A stretch of 64,000 nt of DNA from Dehalobacter sp. DCA (GCF_000305775.1 NC_018866.1:1550001-1614000); one strand, 5' to 3'. Positions 25,631-34,830 are shown, counted from the first letter of the stretch. Notes: generated by a model not told the origin, from the sequence alone. Numbers and translations: made by a program.

Positions 25631-26674
25631 TTAACATTTATTAATACGGAGATCATCGTCGACCATCCCGTCCGCGATACGCTTTTTCAGGCACTTCAGA
25701 CGAGTACACTTATAGCCTGTGAAAGTCTCTTTATCAAAGCCGACTAGCTCGTAGAACCTTATCAGTTCTTCAGCGCCTTTCGTAATATCCCACTCAGGTT
25801 TGTAATAATCCTTCAGCACTGTAAGGATCTTATCTGACGAAACACGATAGCTGCGGGGGTCGGTATGTTCTCCCGTGAAGATCAGCTCCGTTCCCGGTAC
25901 GCATCCCTGAGCCGCTTTAGCCAACTGGCTTACGGTAAAATTATTGTTGGCAGTACCGACATTGAAAGCCTCATTTTTAATAAGTTCCGAGGGTGCTTCC
26001 ACGCAGGCTATAAAAGCAGCCGTGATATCGCGGATATGAGTCATCGGGCGCCAGGGTGTGCCGTCGCTCATAATCTGGATAAGTTTATTCGTAAACGCAA
26101 AAGCTACAAACTGGTTAAAAACAATATCAATCCGCAGGTTCGGACTTGCCCCATAGGCAGTGGCTGGACGAAGATAAACAATCACAAAATCATCTGAACA
26201 CATTTTTCTCAGTTCGCATTCGCTTTGCCATTTTGTTTTGGCATAGGCTGTGATCGGGTTTTTCTCTCCTTCTTCATCCACCTCTTTTGAAGAAGATGAG
26301 ATCCCGTAAATGCTCTGAGATGAGGTATAGATAAAACGTCCTACTCCTGCCTTCTTGGCACATTCCGCTAAGCGGATCGTCGCTTTGAAATTGATCTCCT
26401 CCGTGAGATCGGGGCTGAGATCTCCCAACGGATCGTTGGAAAGTCCCGCCAGATGCAATATGCAGTCGACACCTTTCAGATCTTCTTCGGTTACTTCGCG
26501 TATATCCTTTTTAATTTGCTTCACAAGCTTCTGGGGTGCAGGGACCAAATAACAGTCATCATAATAACCTATGTCATAACCGATCACGTCATAGCCGGCA
26601 TCCGTCAGGATAGGTACCAGTGTAGAACCGATATAGCCCAGATTTCCAGTCACTAAAAGCGTTTTCTTTTCCAT
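25631..26674 (-). CDS. NAD-dependent epimerase/dehydratase (extended SDR)
   Basis: A 347-residue SDR with LVTGNLGYIGSTLVPIL at the start, YTSSQSIYG and the catalytic YAKTK. TPWRPMTHIRDI and the NVGTANNNFTVSQLA segment match the nucleotide-sugar epimerase group. It lies between rfbF and rfbG, so its substrate is probably a CDP-sugar. It could be a 3- or 5-epimerase or a reductase. Confidence 0.87.
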   Translation of the reverse strand: MEKKTLLVTGNLGYIGSTLVPILTDAGYDVIGYDIGYYDDCYLVPAPQKLVKQIKKDIREVTEEDLKGVDCILHLAGLSNDPLGDLSPDLTEEINFKATIRLAECAKKAGVGRFIYTSSQSIYGISSSSKEVDEEGEKNPITAYAKTKWQSECELRKMCSDDFVIVYLRPATAYGASPNLRIDIVFNQFVAFAFTNKLIQIMSDGTPWRPMTHIRDITAAFIACVEAPSELIKNEAFNVGTANNNFTVSQLAKAAQGCVPGTELIFTGEHTDPRSYRVSSDKILTVLKDYYKPEWDITKGAEELIRFYELVGFDKETFTGYKCTRLKCLKKRIADGMVDDDLRINKC

Positions 26675-26725
26675 ATTTAACGTCTCCTCAAATCTTTATA
26701 CCTGATATACCTAACGCCAGCATTG

Positions 26726-27499
26726 TTACCACTTAATCCAAGGCGCAGTTCCTTTCTCAACCAGCATGTCCAGATGAATCTTATCACGCAGCGTATCCAT
26801 ACACTGCCAGAAACCTTGATATTTATAGGCCATGAGCTCATTGTCCCGAGCAAGATTTTCGAGAGGGTCCCGTTCCAAAACGCTACTGTCCCCTTCCAGG
26901 TAGTCAAAGATTTGCGGCTCCATCACCATATATCCTGCATTAATCCAGCCGCCGTCTTCCTTGTTCTTCTCTGCAAAATTGGTAATAGCCTGACTATCAT
27001 CAATTTCCAGAACACCAAATCGTCCGCCGGGCTGTATAGCAGTCATTGTGGCAATTTTACGGGATGCTTTGTGAAAGTCCACAAGCTCGCTGATATTGAT
27101 ATCAGAAACACCGTCACCGTAAGTCAGCATAAAAGTTTCCTCTCCGACATACTTTTGTACACGTTGAAGCCGTCCGCCCGTCTCGGTTTTTAAGCCTGTA
27201 TCCACAAGTGTCACTTTCCAGGGTTCTGCCACATTGCTGTTGACGATCATCTCATTGTTATTTTTAAAATCAAAAGTAATATCGGACCGATGCAGATAAT
27301 AATCGGCAAAATACTCCTTAATTTTGTATCCCTTGTAACCACAGCATATAATAAATTCGTCATAACCATAGTAGGAATAGGACTTCATGATATGCCAAAG
27401 GATCGGTGCATCACCTATTTCGATCATTGGTTTCGGCTTCAAATGACTTTCTTCACTAATCCTCGTCCCAAATCCTCCTGCCAGAATCACTACTTTCAT
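26726..27499 (-). CDS. rfbF: Glucose-1-phosphate cytidylyltransferase
   Basis: RfbF makes CDP-glucose from CTP and glucose-1-phosphate. The 257-residue protein has the cytidylyltransferase start VILAGGFGTRISEESHLKPKPM, the Mg-binding YGDGVSDI and FGVLEIDD, and WINAGYMVMEP. Length and motifs equal the RfbF/AscA family. A strong GGAGGGG precedes the ATG. Together with rfbG it commits the island to a CDP-linked 6-deoxy sugar. Confidence 0.95.
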   Translation of the reverse strand: MKVVILAGGFGTRISEESHLKPKPMIEIGDAPILWHIMKSYSYYGYDEFIICCGYKGYKIKEYFADYYLHRSDITFDFKNNNEMIVNSNVAEPWKVTLVDTGLKTETGGRLQRVQKYVGEETFMLTYGDGVSDINISELVDFHKASRKIATMTAIQPGGRFGVLEIDDSQAITNFAEKNKEDGGWINAGYMVMEPQIFDYLEGDSSVLERDPLENLARDNELMAYKYQGFWQCMDTLRDKIHLDMLVEKGTAPWIKW

Positions 27500-27559
27500 G
27501 CTTACCCCTCCTGTTACTGTTCATTCGTTCATTTGTTCATCAGCATTTTGGTCATTAAT

Positions 27560-29638
27560 TTATATATTCATAGCAGCTATACTGTTCTTCAATTCAGTAA
27601 TTTCCGGATCATTCGGAATAATTTCCTCATAGCCCTGAATAATTTCTCTGGCTTCTTTGAACATCCCGTTCTGGATAAACTGCTTCAGATTGGCTTTCAC
27701 AATCTGCGCATATTCCTGCATTTCGGCGCTGACACTAGGCTTCGCCTGATCGTCCATTTTCTTTGTCAGCCTGTTCAAAAGCACTTCTATTCCTTTTTTC
27801 ATATCAGGATACTCGAGAAGTGCTTTTTTCAAATACCTTACATATTGGGCCCGATCGGTAGTTTCAACAAAACGGGCTTTATCAAGGTAGTAGAAGAATA
27901 TTTCTTCCTTATCGGCCAGAAGATAGGGTTTGTCATCTTCAAATATTTCCAGTCTGTAGATTCTCCTGATATAACCGATACCGTCTTTGATATACCTATC
28001 CAGCACCTGATCGTACTTTTCCTGATCAAGATGTTCCGTTTGAAGCATGATCCTCCGCAATATTTTGTGAACCCTTTGTTCTTCAAGGGTGGAATCTTTG
28101 TCCTGACTCTGCAGATAGGTATCACACAACACAGCAAAATCTGGATATTTTTCATTCAGATATCTGAAGAACAATTCCAGCTCCTGCTCCTGAATTTCAA
28201 GATTTATGCTGTGTAAAGAGATCTTCCTTTTCATGATGAAATAGAACACATCTCCAAAGTAAAACCCAAGCTCATTAAGCGGTAGTTTGCTGATCTCATC
28301 CAGTAGCTGATTTACATTTTCCTGATCCCAGAGCCTGATTCTATTTAATAAACCATACTCCGTATCCTCGTTTTGGAAAAGTTCGGCTGCTTCTTTCCTT
28401 CTATCGTCATTCTCACTCAGTAATAAAGACTCTAAAGCCAGGCAAAAACTTTTTTCCAGGTCTCTCTTGGCAAATGCTTTTATTTTATTGTAAAAACCTT
28501 TAATCCCTTTATATTTTTCGAGGCTCAAATATAGCGCAATTTGATGAGGAACAGCTTTTTCGACCAATTCAATGGATTCGATCTTCTCCAGTACTTCCAG
28601 CGCATCAGCTTTCTGATTCATTTCCTTGTACATAACGCCTAAGTCATAGTATACTTCTTCTGTTTTGGAGATCGAATTCGCCAAAATTCTTGGGTCTTTT
28701 CCGAGATACTGTTCATAGTTCTCAGCGTAATATAAAAACTTCTGGTAACTTGCAATGGCTTCCTGGTATTTCTTTAACATCCCCTGAGCTTTAGCGAGAC
28801 AAAACCATAAGTCAATGGCCCATTCCCTGTATTCTAGGCCTTCCTGAGCTATTTCTACAGTCTTCTTGTACTCACCATTATCGTTGTATAAAATAGCCAG
28901 GGTGCCATACACATAGAAATACTCTACTGGATCCAAGTTCTTTCTTTTGGCAGTCTCGTAAGCTCTGATTGCGGGCTCCAGGGCGTCCTTATGATTTTTA
29001 AATGTGGCAATCGTATTGGAAAGATAAAATAATAAGCCAATATTCTCCGGGTCCTTCTCGATGGCTTGCAGTAGGATGGGCTCGTAAAGCTTAAACTTCC
29101 GCTTTTTAAGTTCCGGATCATCGGCAGGATAGCCATAATGAAGCAGCACGGTATCAATGACTGCCAGGGGCGGGTTGAAGATAGGCTCTTCGTGAATAAC
29201 GCCACGAAAGCCAAATTCGGCGGTCTTGCGAAATAGCCGTGTTACGACGCCGGTGCCAATTTTGCTTGGTTCATTAAAATGATAAATATTGTTAATTTTG
29301 ATTGCTGCTGCGTTAATATTTTTAGATGCCTTTGTTGTCAAAAATTGAACAATCGGCTTATGATCCACCAGCTCTTCATCGGCATCCACAAACATAAACC
29401 AGTCTCCCTGGGCATACTGCACCGTTATATTCCTCATTTTTGAATAGTCATTTTCCCAGGGATGGAAATATATTTTATCCGTGTATTTTCTGGCGATTTC
29501 CACTGTCTGATCCATTGAGCCCGTATCCACAATGATAAGTTCTGAAGATACTGCGTTTAAAAGTGGCTTAAGGCTTTCCAAACATCTTTCCAGATTTTTC
29601 TCTTCATTTTTTACCATCATACCGATGCTTAATTTCAA
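27560..29638 (-). CDS. Family 2 glycosyltransferase with long TPR/helical repeat tail
   Basis: A 692-residue protein. Residues 1-190 are a GT-A glycosyltransferase (SIGMMVKNEEKNLERCLESL, IIVDTGSMDQTVEIA, DxD as FVDADEELV, then GVIHEEPIF). Residues about 190-690 are TPR-like helices (for example YEPILLQAIEKDPENIGLLFYL, given here as pieces LLQAIEKDPENIG and AILYNDNGEYKKTVEIA). The start codon is TTG behind GGAAG. GT-TPR proteins beside flagellin genes often act directly on flagellin; that is inferred here. Confidence 0.87.
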   Translation of the reverse strand: MKLSIGMMVKNEEKNLERCLESLKPLLNAVSSELIIVDTGSMDQTVEIARKYTDKIYFHPWENDYSKMRNITVQYAQGDWFMFVDADEELVDHKPIVQFLTTKASKNINAAAIKINNIYHFNEPSKIGTGVVTRLFRKTAEFGFRGVIHEEPIFNPPLAVIDTVLLHYGYPADDPELKKRKFKLYEPILLQAIEKDPENIGLLFYLSNTIATFKNHKDALEPAIRAYETAKRKNLDPVEYFYVYGTLAILYNDNGEYKKTVEIAQEGLEYREWAIDLWFCLAKAQGMLKKYQEAIASYQKFLYYAENYEQYLGKDPRILANSISKTEEVYYDLGVMYKEMNQKADALEVLEKIESIELVEKAVPHQIALYLSLEKYKGIKGFYNKIKAFAKRDLEKSFCLALESLLLSENDDRRKEAAELFQNEDTEYGLLNRIRLWDQENVNQLLDEISKLPLNELGFYFGDVFYFIMKRKISLHSINLEIQEQELELFFRYLNEKYPDFAVLCDTYLQSQDKDSTLEEQRVHKILRRIMLQTEHLDQEKYDQVLDRYIKDGIGYIRRIYRLEIFEDDKPYLLADKEEIFFYYLDKARFVETTDRAQYVRYLKKALLEYPDMKKGIEVLLNRLTKKMDDQAKPSVSAEMQEYAQIVKANLKQFIQNGMFKEAREIIQGYEEIIPNDPEITELKNSIAAMNI

Positions 29639-29789
29639 AGCGTCCCACTTCCTTCAGTAAATGTCAGTTATCATGACTCTCAATTATTTTTTCACTAGTT
29701 CCTGCCGCATGATATATTAGAATTAGGGTTGACATGGTATTAAATATATTATCGGCTAAGATGCTGTCTTTCTGGAGAAGAAATTTTTC

Positions 29790-30854
29790 TCATTTCAGCT
29801 CTTTCATCCGGGTTGATGCTGATTCATAGCCATCTGCTGCAGCTCTGGTATAGTATTCTTTGGCCTTGGTCATGTCGCCTGTTGTTTCATAGTACACGCC
29901 CAGATTATATGCTGCCAGGAAACTTCCTGTCCCTGTCGTTGTGCTGTACTTATCCGTCTCTCCCAATTGAAGACAGGTTTGATACTCCCGTTCAATTTCT
30001 GGAAAGAGGTGAATATATTTGTCCACATCAGAAAAAACAAGTTCCATGTAGAAAAGAGCGCATACAAAATGAAAGTCCGGATAATCAGCAAACTGTGCTC
30101 TCTCTTTTTCAATCATGCCAAGTCCTTTAAGTAGTTTCCCGGTGGCAAGAATATTGTAAAGATAGTCAATCACAACAAGATCTCTATAGCCTGCGTTTCG
30201 ACCCAGAAATTGATAGCACTTTTCGAAATAGTCGTTTGCCGTCTGATATTGACCGGATAATTTGTATTGTTTAGCCGTCTGGTATAGAAGATAAGGGTCA
30301 CTAGGATGATTGTCCAATTCGAGTAGCAATAAACGTAAATTTCGGCCCGTTTTGTCCGTTTCGTAGTAGCCGTCATGATTCACTTCGATTTCCGTATTGA
30401 CCCGTGGAAGGTTTGATATAATTTGCTCATGAACTCTGCCTTCAAAATAGATTCCTTTCGGAATCAACCTGGAAACCCAAGTGCTGGAAGTTCTTATTTC
30501 ATGATCCTGCCTAATCTTACTGACCACTTTGATTCTGCCGATGGCCTCAGGCTGCTCCATAAAGCGCTGAATACGCTCTTTCGTTCCCTGTGTAAGAACT
30601 TCATCAGCATCGAGGATTAGATTCCAATCCCCTGCCGCGTAACTCAGCGCAAAATTTCGGGCCTTGGCAAAGTCATCCTCCCAAACATAATCGCATACTT
30701 TAGCACCATAAGCGTGAGCAATTTTTTTCGTATCATCCGTGGAACCCGTATCCGCAACAATCATTTCATCAACAAGATGCTTAACACTGTCCAAACATCT
30801 GGCTAAGACCTTCTCTTCATTTTTAACAATCATGACCAATGATAGCTTTCTCAT
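29790..30854 (-). CDS. Family 2 glycosyltransferase with TPR tail
   Basis: A 354-residue relative of the preceding gene product. The GT domain has SLVMIVKNEEKVLARCLDSV, IVADTGSTDDTKKIA and DxD as LILDADEVL. TPR-type helices start at about residue 200 (LYQTAKQYKLSGQYQTANDYFEK, split as LYQTAKQYK and SGQYQTANDYF) and end with YNLGVYYETTGDMTKAKEYYTRA. It is the first gene of the island after the csrA terminator. Likely peptide or filament glycosylation. Confidence 0.87.
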   Translation of the reverse strand: MRKLSLVMIVKNEEKVLARCLDSVKHLVDEMIVADTGSTDDTKKIAHAYGAKVCDYVWEDDFAKARNFALSYAAGDWNLILDADEVLTQGTKERIQRFMEQPEAIGRIKVVSKIRQDHEIRTSSTWVSRLIPKGIYFEGRVHEQIISNLPRVNTEIEVNHDGYYETDKTGRNLRLLLLELDNHPSDPYLLYQTAKQYKLSGQYQTANDYFEKCYQFLGRNAGYRDLVVIDYLYNILATGKLLKGLGMIEKERAQFADYPDFHFVCALFYMELVFSDVDKYIHLFPEIEREYQTCLQLGETDKYSTTTGTGSFLAAYNLGVYYETTGDMTKAKEYYTRAAADGYESASTRMKELK

Positions 30855-30911
30855 CTTGCTCTCTTAACTCCAAAAATTTATCTTTTAACGAAGTAACCAC
30901 AATTTTTATTA

Positions 30912-30945
30912 AAAATCAAACTCTCCAAAATTAAGAGAGTTTTTA
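30912..30945 (-). terminator. Bidirectional-looking terminator after csrA
   Basis: Exact 8-bp stem AAACTCTC/GAGAGTTT at 30918-30942. On the minus strand it is followed by GATTTTTAAT; on the plus strand by TTAT. It lies about 15 nt beyond the csrA stop and separates the late flagellar operon from the glycosylation island. Confidence 0.8.
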
Positions 30946-30956
30946 TCGTATGCTCT

Positions 30957-31217
30957 TTATTCTTTATTCCCGGGCAAATTCCCCTTAAGCATCTGTTTCA
31001 GCTGGTCGGATAATTCCGCTTCCGGAAGTTTGGATGCAGCGGAAGCCTTCATATTTTGATTCTGCACTTCTTCATAGACTTCGCTGCGCAGAATCTTAAT
31101 ATCTTTGGGGGCTTCAATGCCAATCCTGACCTGATCTCCAACTACCGCAACCACCACAATCTCAATATTGTCGCCGATCATGATTCTTTCATTGATTTTC
31201 CGTGATAAAACCAGCAT
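30957..31217 (-). CDS. csrA: Carbon storage/translational regulator CsrA
   Basis: CsrA dimer binds GGA-containing RNA hairpins and blocks ribosome access. The 86-residue sequence begins MLVLSRKINERIMIGDNIEI and continues VRIGIEAPKDIKILRSEVYEE, including the RNA-contacting R44-type residue. It has a C-terminal tail longer than E. coli CsrA. Its ATG overlaps the fliW stop by one base. Likely target in this window: the two flagellin leaders. Confidence 0.96.
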   Translation of the reverse strand: MLVLSRKINERIMIGDNIEIVVVAVVGDQVRIGIEAPKDIKILRSEVYEEVQNQNMKASAASKLPEAELSDQLKQMLKGNLPGNKE

Positions 31218-31669
31218 CAGTCCACAGCTCCTTCTTGATCGTTTTTTGTTCCGATAGAATCCTGCTGTGTTGGAAACAGTGGCTGCCTGGAAGAATGAAT
31301 CTCATCACTTAGGATTAATTGAACCCCTTTATGGGTCCTCGCATTCAAAATCAGAGGAGCACGCAGGTTGACGGTCGACTGGGTCAGATCATTGGCGTGT
31401 ACGGTAATGATATTCCAAACATCCACGTTATCGGCAACTGCAATGTCCAAAATCTCTGTTTCGCGCGAACTCAAGTCCACCTGAGGCAAATATTCCGGAA
31501 AAAAGAGCTGTGACCGGATCAGAAAAAAAGCAATTTCCCGGTTGGCGACGGCATCCATCCTAGCCAGGAAAGTATCCTCTTCAATATTCAGAGAAAATTC
31601 TTTTAACTCTTCAAATCCGGGTATTCCATCAGGAAAAAAGATAACTGATTCAATTCCTTTGCCATCCAT
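31217..31669 (-). CDS. fliW: Flagellar assembly factor FliW
   Basis: FliW binds CsrA and, alternately, flagellin, so that free flagellin releases CsrA to shut its own translation. The 150-residue protein has the family FPDGIPGFEELKEFSL near the start, then FFLIRSQLFFPEYLPQV and VNLRAPLILNARTHKGVQLI. AAGGAGG lies ahead of the ATG. Upstream is a decaying hexamer array. Coupled to csrA. Confidence 0.95.
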   Translation of the reverse strand: MDGKGIESVIFFPDGIPGFEELKEFSLNIEEDTFLARMDAVANREIAFFLIRSQLFFPEYLPQVDLSSRETEILDIAVADNVDVWNIITVHANDLTQSTVNLRAPLILNARTHKGVQLILSDEIHSSRQPLFPTQQDSIGTKNDQEGAVD

Positions 31670-31698
31670 TGTTTATTCTTCCTCCTTGGTCTGTCTCA

Positions 31699-31764
31699 TT
31701 CCTATTCCTATTCCTATTCCTATTCCTATTCTTATTCTCATACTCATTTTCATCTTCATTCTCA
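31699..31764. repeat. Hexanucleotide array of 11 units between the DUF6470 gene and fliW
   Basis: Plus strand shows five exact TTCCTA units (31699-31728) then six decayed units of the form TTCTTA, TTCTCA, TACTCA, TTTTCA, TCTTCA, TTCTCA up to 31764. In mRNA sense each hexamer opens with a stop codon (TGA, TAA or TAG), and the first is the true stop of the upstream gene. The array is pure purine apart from T and lies 30 nt before fliW. Confidence 0.9.
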
Positions 31765-32322
31765 TTGTTTAATATCAATGGCTTGTCCTACCGCTTTGAT
31801 TTCGAGGTAGGCTTGCTGCTCAATAAAAGAACGAACAGACGGATACTTGAAGCCGTCTATCGATACCTCGCCCAAATCGGTGGAATAGTGAACATCACCC
31901 TGCTGAAGATTAGAATGAACTTCAGCTGGGGTATACTGAATCTCAATGGGTGCAAGTGAAGCAATCGTGACCTCGTTCTCGGGCGGGACCATCGCTTGAA
32001 ATACCACTTGTCCAATCGGCACATTATTTTCAATCTCGCCTATTTGACGCCCCATTTGAACGATCGTTTCCAGGTCCTGTTGGAATTCAGCATCGGCATT
32101 CGCTTTAAGGCTTTGGTGCATAAACCAGATCCCTCCAAACCCCATCGATTCGCGCATTGAGCTGGAGTCAATTTCGAGGTTCGGTTGTGATGTTCGAACC
32201 TGAACATTCGGATTAATTTGATCAATCTGTAAATTAGGCTGCTTTTTATTCAGTTCATAACTGGCATCATTAATATTCAAGCCGATTCTGGCAAACTGCT
32301 GATTAAACTGCAGGCTAATCAT
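31762..32322 (-). CDS. yviE: DUF6470 family protein (YviE-like)
   Basis: About 186 residues, soluble, with no known activity. It starts ISLQFNQQFARIGLNIN and carries repeated polar segments (KKQPNLQIDQINPNVQVRTSQPNLEID, given as PNLQIDQINPNVQV and SQPNLEID), then VPIGQVVFQAMVP and VSIDGFKYPSVRSFI. A gene of this type lies between flgL and fliW in Bacillus (yviE), as here. The ATG at 32322 follows GGAGG by 7 nt. Function in flagellar assembly is inferred from position only. Confidence 0.85.
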   Translation of the reverse strand: MISLQFNQQFARIGLNINDASYELNKKQPNLQIDQINPNVQVRTSQPNLEIDSSSMRESMGFGGIWFMHQSLKANADAEFQQDLETIVQMGRQIGEIENNVPIGQVVFQAMVPPENEVTIASLAPIEIQYTPAEVHSNLQQGDVHYSTDLGEVSIDGFKYPSVRSFIEQQAYLEIKAVGQAIDIKQ

Positions 32323-32400
32323 ACCGGCACCTCCGGGCAATCACTATCTGTGGAAAGAAGAAAACAAATCTAATTTAAGATAACATTGTTGAAAATGACT

Positions 32401-33291
32401 TTATCGGAGAAAATCAACCAAAGAAGGCTGGATAATTTGGGCGCCGACCGACAACGCCGCCCGGTACGTATTCATGGTGGAGTTATAATCCACGATCGCT
32501 GCTGCCAGGTCCGTATCCCGAAGATTGGACAGGTTCGTCTGTGCATTGATGATACTGGTCTCAAGGTTGTTATTGATTGTTTCTACCCTGCTGATCTTCG
32601 CTCCGAGTTCTGCCCGGCCATCGATAAACGAGCTTAATAGCGAATCAAGATCCGAGATGGAATTGCCGACTGCGGTGTAATCACCATTATTCAGTGCCGT
32701 TGAAAAATTATTCAGCGCTGTAAAAAAATCGCTGACCCCGGTCGCAGAATTGACGCCAAAAAGCTGCTGGCCATTAATCGAAATATCAAAACTGACATTG
32801 GCGCCCAGTTCGACGGACAGCGATTCGGTATTACCTGTCCAAAGGCCCGTTCCCGGCCAGGGGGCTGTGTCCGTATTTGTTCCGCTGAAAATATAACGTG
32901 AACCGACTTGGCTGTTGGCCATGACGCCGAGTTGTTCAATAATCTGATCAGCTTCCTTCTTAATTTCACCCAGATCTTCTGGGGAATTGGTCTGGTTGGA
33001 CCCCTGGACCGCAAGCCCTCTTAACCGCTGCAGCATCGAAGTCATGTTGGCAGTCACCGATTCAACACTGGACATATAGTCAAGTGCCTGGCTGGCATTG
33101 TCCTTCCATTGCTCCATCGATGTAATATTCGTCTTCAGCCCTAGAATAGCCGTAATTTTGGATGGATCATCCGAGGGTTTCGATATTGCTTCGCCTGTGG
33201 AAATGTTGTTCTGGAGATCAATCATTTTATTGCTGGATTTTTGCAGATTTGACAAAAGGTTGCTGCTGAGAATATTATTCGTTATGCGCAT
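32401..33291 (-). CDS. flgL: Flagellar hook-associated protein 3, FlgL
   Basis: FlgL joins hook to filament. The 296-residue protein has the flagellin-like N-terminus (MRITNNILSSNLLSNLQ, QNNISTGEAISKPSDDPS) and C-terminus (LRDTDLAAAIVDYNSTMNTYRAALSVGA). It lies 12 nt after flgK. Middle region has a typical IFSGTNTDTAPW segment of FlgL. Confidence 0.95.
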   Translation of the reverse strand: MRITNNILSSNLLSNLQKSSNKMIDLQNNISTGEAISKPSDDPSKITAILGLKTNITSMEQWKDNASQALDYMSSVESVTANMTSMLQRLRGLAVQGSNQTNSPEDLGEIKKEADQIIEQLGVMANSQVGSRYIFSGTNTDTAPWPGTGLWTGNTESLSVELGANVSFDISINGQQLFGVNSATGVSDFFTALNNFSTALNNGDYTAVGNSISDLDSLLSSFIDGRAELGAKISRVETINNNLETSIINAQTNLSNLRDTDLAAAIVDYNSTMNTYRAALSVGAQIIQPSLVDFLR

Positions 33292-33303
33292 CGCTTATTC
33301 CTC

Positions 33304-34830
33304 CTATTTCGTGACACCCATGCCCAGAAGTGATTCCAACATGGTATCCAGCACCGTCACAATTCTGGCTGCCGAACTGTACCCTTTCTGAAATCTAATC
33401 ATATCAATCATCTCTTCATCCAAAGAAACCCCTGACAGTGCTTCTCTGGAATTGCTGAGCTGTGTGGCAAGTACATTTTGGCCTTCAGCCATTCTGGTGC
33501 TTTGTTCCACATCAGAACCAAGTTCTGCCGTTAATCCTTCATAGTAGTCCAAGATTGAACTGGTTCCCAGCGCAGTAACACTGGCCGGCACGGAAGCATA
33601 GGTCGTCAGACTGTTCCAGCCTGATGACAGTGACGAGATGGCCAGGGCAATACTGCTGTCACCAGACGAAACTCCAGTAGCATCCGCAATTCCAGACGCA
33701 ATGAGATTGACGTCATCCTGAATGTCTTGATTCACAATAATATTTGCGGCCGTTATCGGACTGGTTAAATCCGAGCTGGTAAAGAAGTCCAGTCCCGTAT
33801 CTGTCGTGAGTCCTTGACCTGACTGGTGAAGCGCATTGACTGAATCGGCAATAACCGTAACCAGTGTATTCAAATTGCCCCTAAATTCGCTCAGATACGT
33901 ATCCCGCATTTCGATGTCGGCCTGAAGAAAACCCATGCCGCTCCCGAGATCAACCTCAGCGGCAGTTTTTGTCCCGTCCGCGGAAGCTTCCCACCATACC
34001 TCGCTAAAACCCGTGGCTGCATCTGTCGGAACCGGGTTCTCCTGTAGGTGATATGCCAAGCCGTTTGTGACGAGCACATTATCGGCAGCAGTGGAATTCC
34101 CGATTTTCACCGTATAATTCCCTACGGATCTATCCGTAAAATTGGGATCCAGGGATTCCTCCACGGTAACCGGCACAATTTTGGACAGCTCATCAACAAT
34201 TTGGTCTCTCTGGTCCTTTAAATCATTTGGGTTGTCCCCTCTGATCTCAGCATTCCGGATTTGATTATTCAGCAGCTGTATCTGATTGGAAAATGTATTA
34301 ATCTTCGTGATCGTTGTATCAACGCTGTTATTAAGGTCATTCTGCAAAGAAGTGATCTGCTGATCAATATTATGAAAAGTTTCCGTTAGCGATACTGCTT
34401 TTTCCCTGACAACGATACGAGAGGCACTTTCCTCCGGAAAATTAGCCAGATCACTCCAGGCATTCCAAAATTCCGACATATCGGAGCTAAGGCTGTAATT
34501 CGAAGTTTCATTAAAAAACTGCTCAGTCAGACTTAAGGTCGCTTCCTTTCCAGACCAATATTCGTACTGTGATGTTTCTCTGCGGTACTGCTGGTCGAGA
34601 TAAGCATCTCTCACCCTTGTGATATCCCTTAAAAAAGAACCCGTACCGATGCTCAAATCCTTGCTGTTAGCAGTAATCGTCAGCGGCGTTGTTGCCTGCA
34701 AATTGGCGACTTGTCTCGAATAGCCCGTAGTACTGGCATTGGAAATGTTTTGGCCGGTCGTATCGGTAGCTGCCTGCGATGTAATTAAAGCTCTATAGGC
34801 TGTTTCCAGCCCCATAAATGTTGAGTACAT
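33304..34830 (-). CDS. flgK: Flagellar hook-associated protein 1, FlgK
   Basis: FlgK caps the hook and joins it to FlgL. The 508-residue protein has the FlgK start (STFMGLETAYRALITSQAATDTTGQNISN in two parts: GLETAYRALIT and TGQNISNASTTGYSRQ), the VRDAYLDQQYRRETS motif and the C-terminal SGVSLDEEMIDMIRFQKGYSSAARI (as VSLDEEMIDMIRFQ and YSSAARIVT). Full length. Between flgN and flgL. Confidence 0.96.
   Translation of the reverse strand: MYSTFMGLETAYRALITSQAATDTTGQNISNASTTGYSRQVANLQATTPLTITANSKDLSIGTGSFLRDITRVRDAYLDQQYRRETSQYEYWSGKEATLSLTEQFFNETSNYSLSSDMSEFWNAWSDLANFPEESASRIVVREKAVSLTETFHNIDQQITSLQNDLNNSVDTTITKINTFSNQIQLLNNQIRNAEIRGDNPNDLKDQRDQIVDELSKIVPVTVEESLDPNFTDRSVGNYTVKIGNSTAADNVLVTNGLAYHLQENPVPTDAATGFSEVWWEASADGTKTAAEVDLGSGMGFLQADIEMRDTYLSEFRGNLNTLVTVIADSVNALHQSGQGLTTDTGLDFFTSSDLTSPITAANIIVNQDIQDDVNLIASGIADATGVSSGDSSIALAISSLSSGWNSLTTYASVPASVTALGTSSILDYYEGLTAELGSDVEQSTRMAEGQNVLATQLSNSREALSGVSLDEEMIDMIRFQKGYSSAARIVTVLDTMLESLLGMGVTK

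Noticed and set aside
27290-28216. Plus-strand open frame of 308 codons
   Set aside because: Antisense to rfbF and the GT-TPR gene with no recognisable domain.
31699-31764. CRISPR array
   Set aside because: The units are 6 nt with no spacers; a simple repeat only. No CRISPR or cas gene was seen in the window.
31669-31959. Plus-strand protein with long Phe/Leu/Ile run
   Set aside because: It is a translation of the hexamer array and the DUF6470 gene's antisense.
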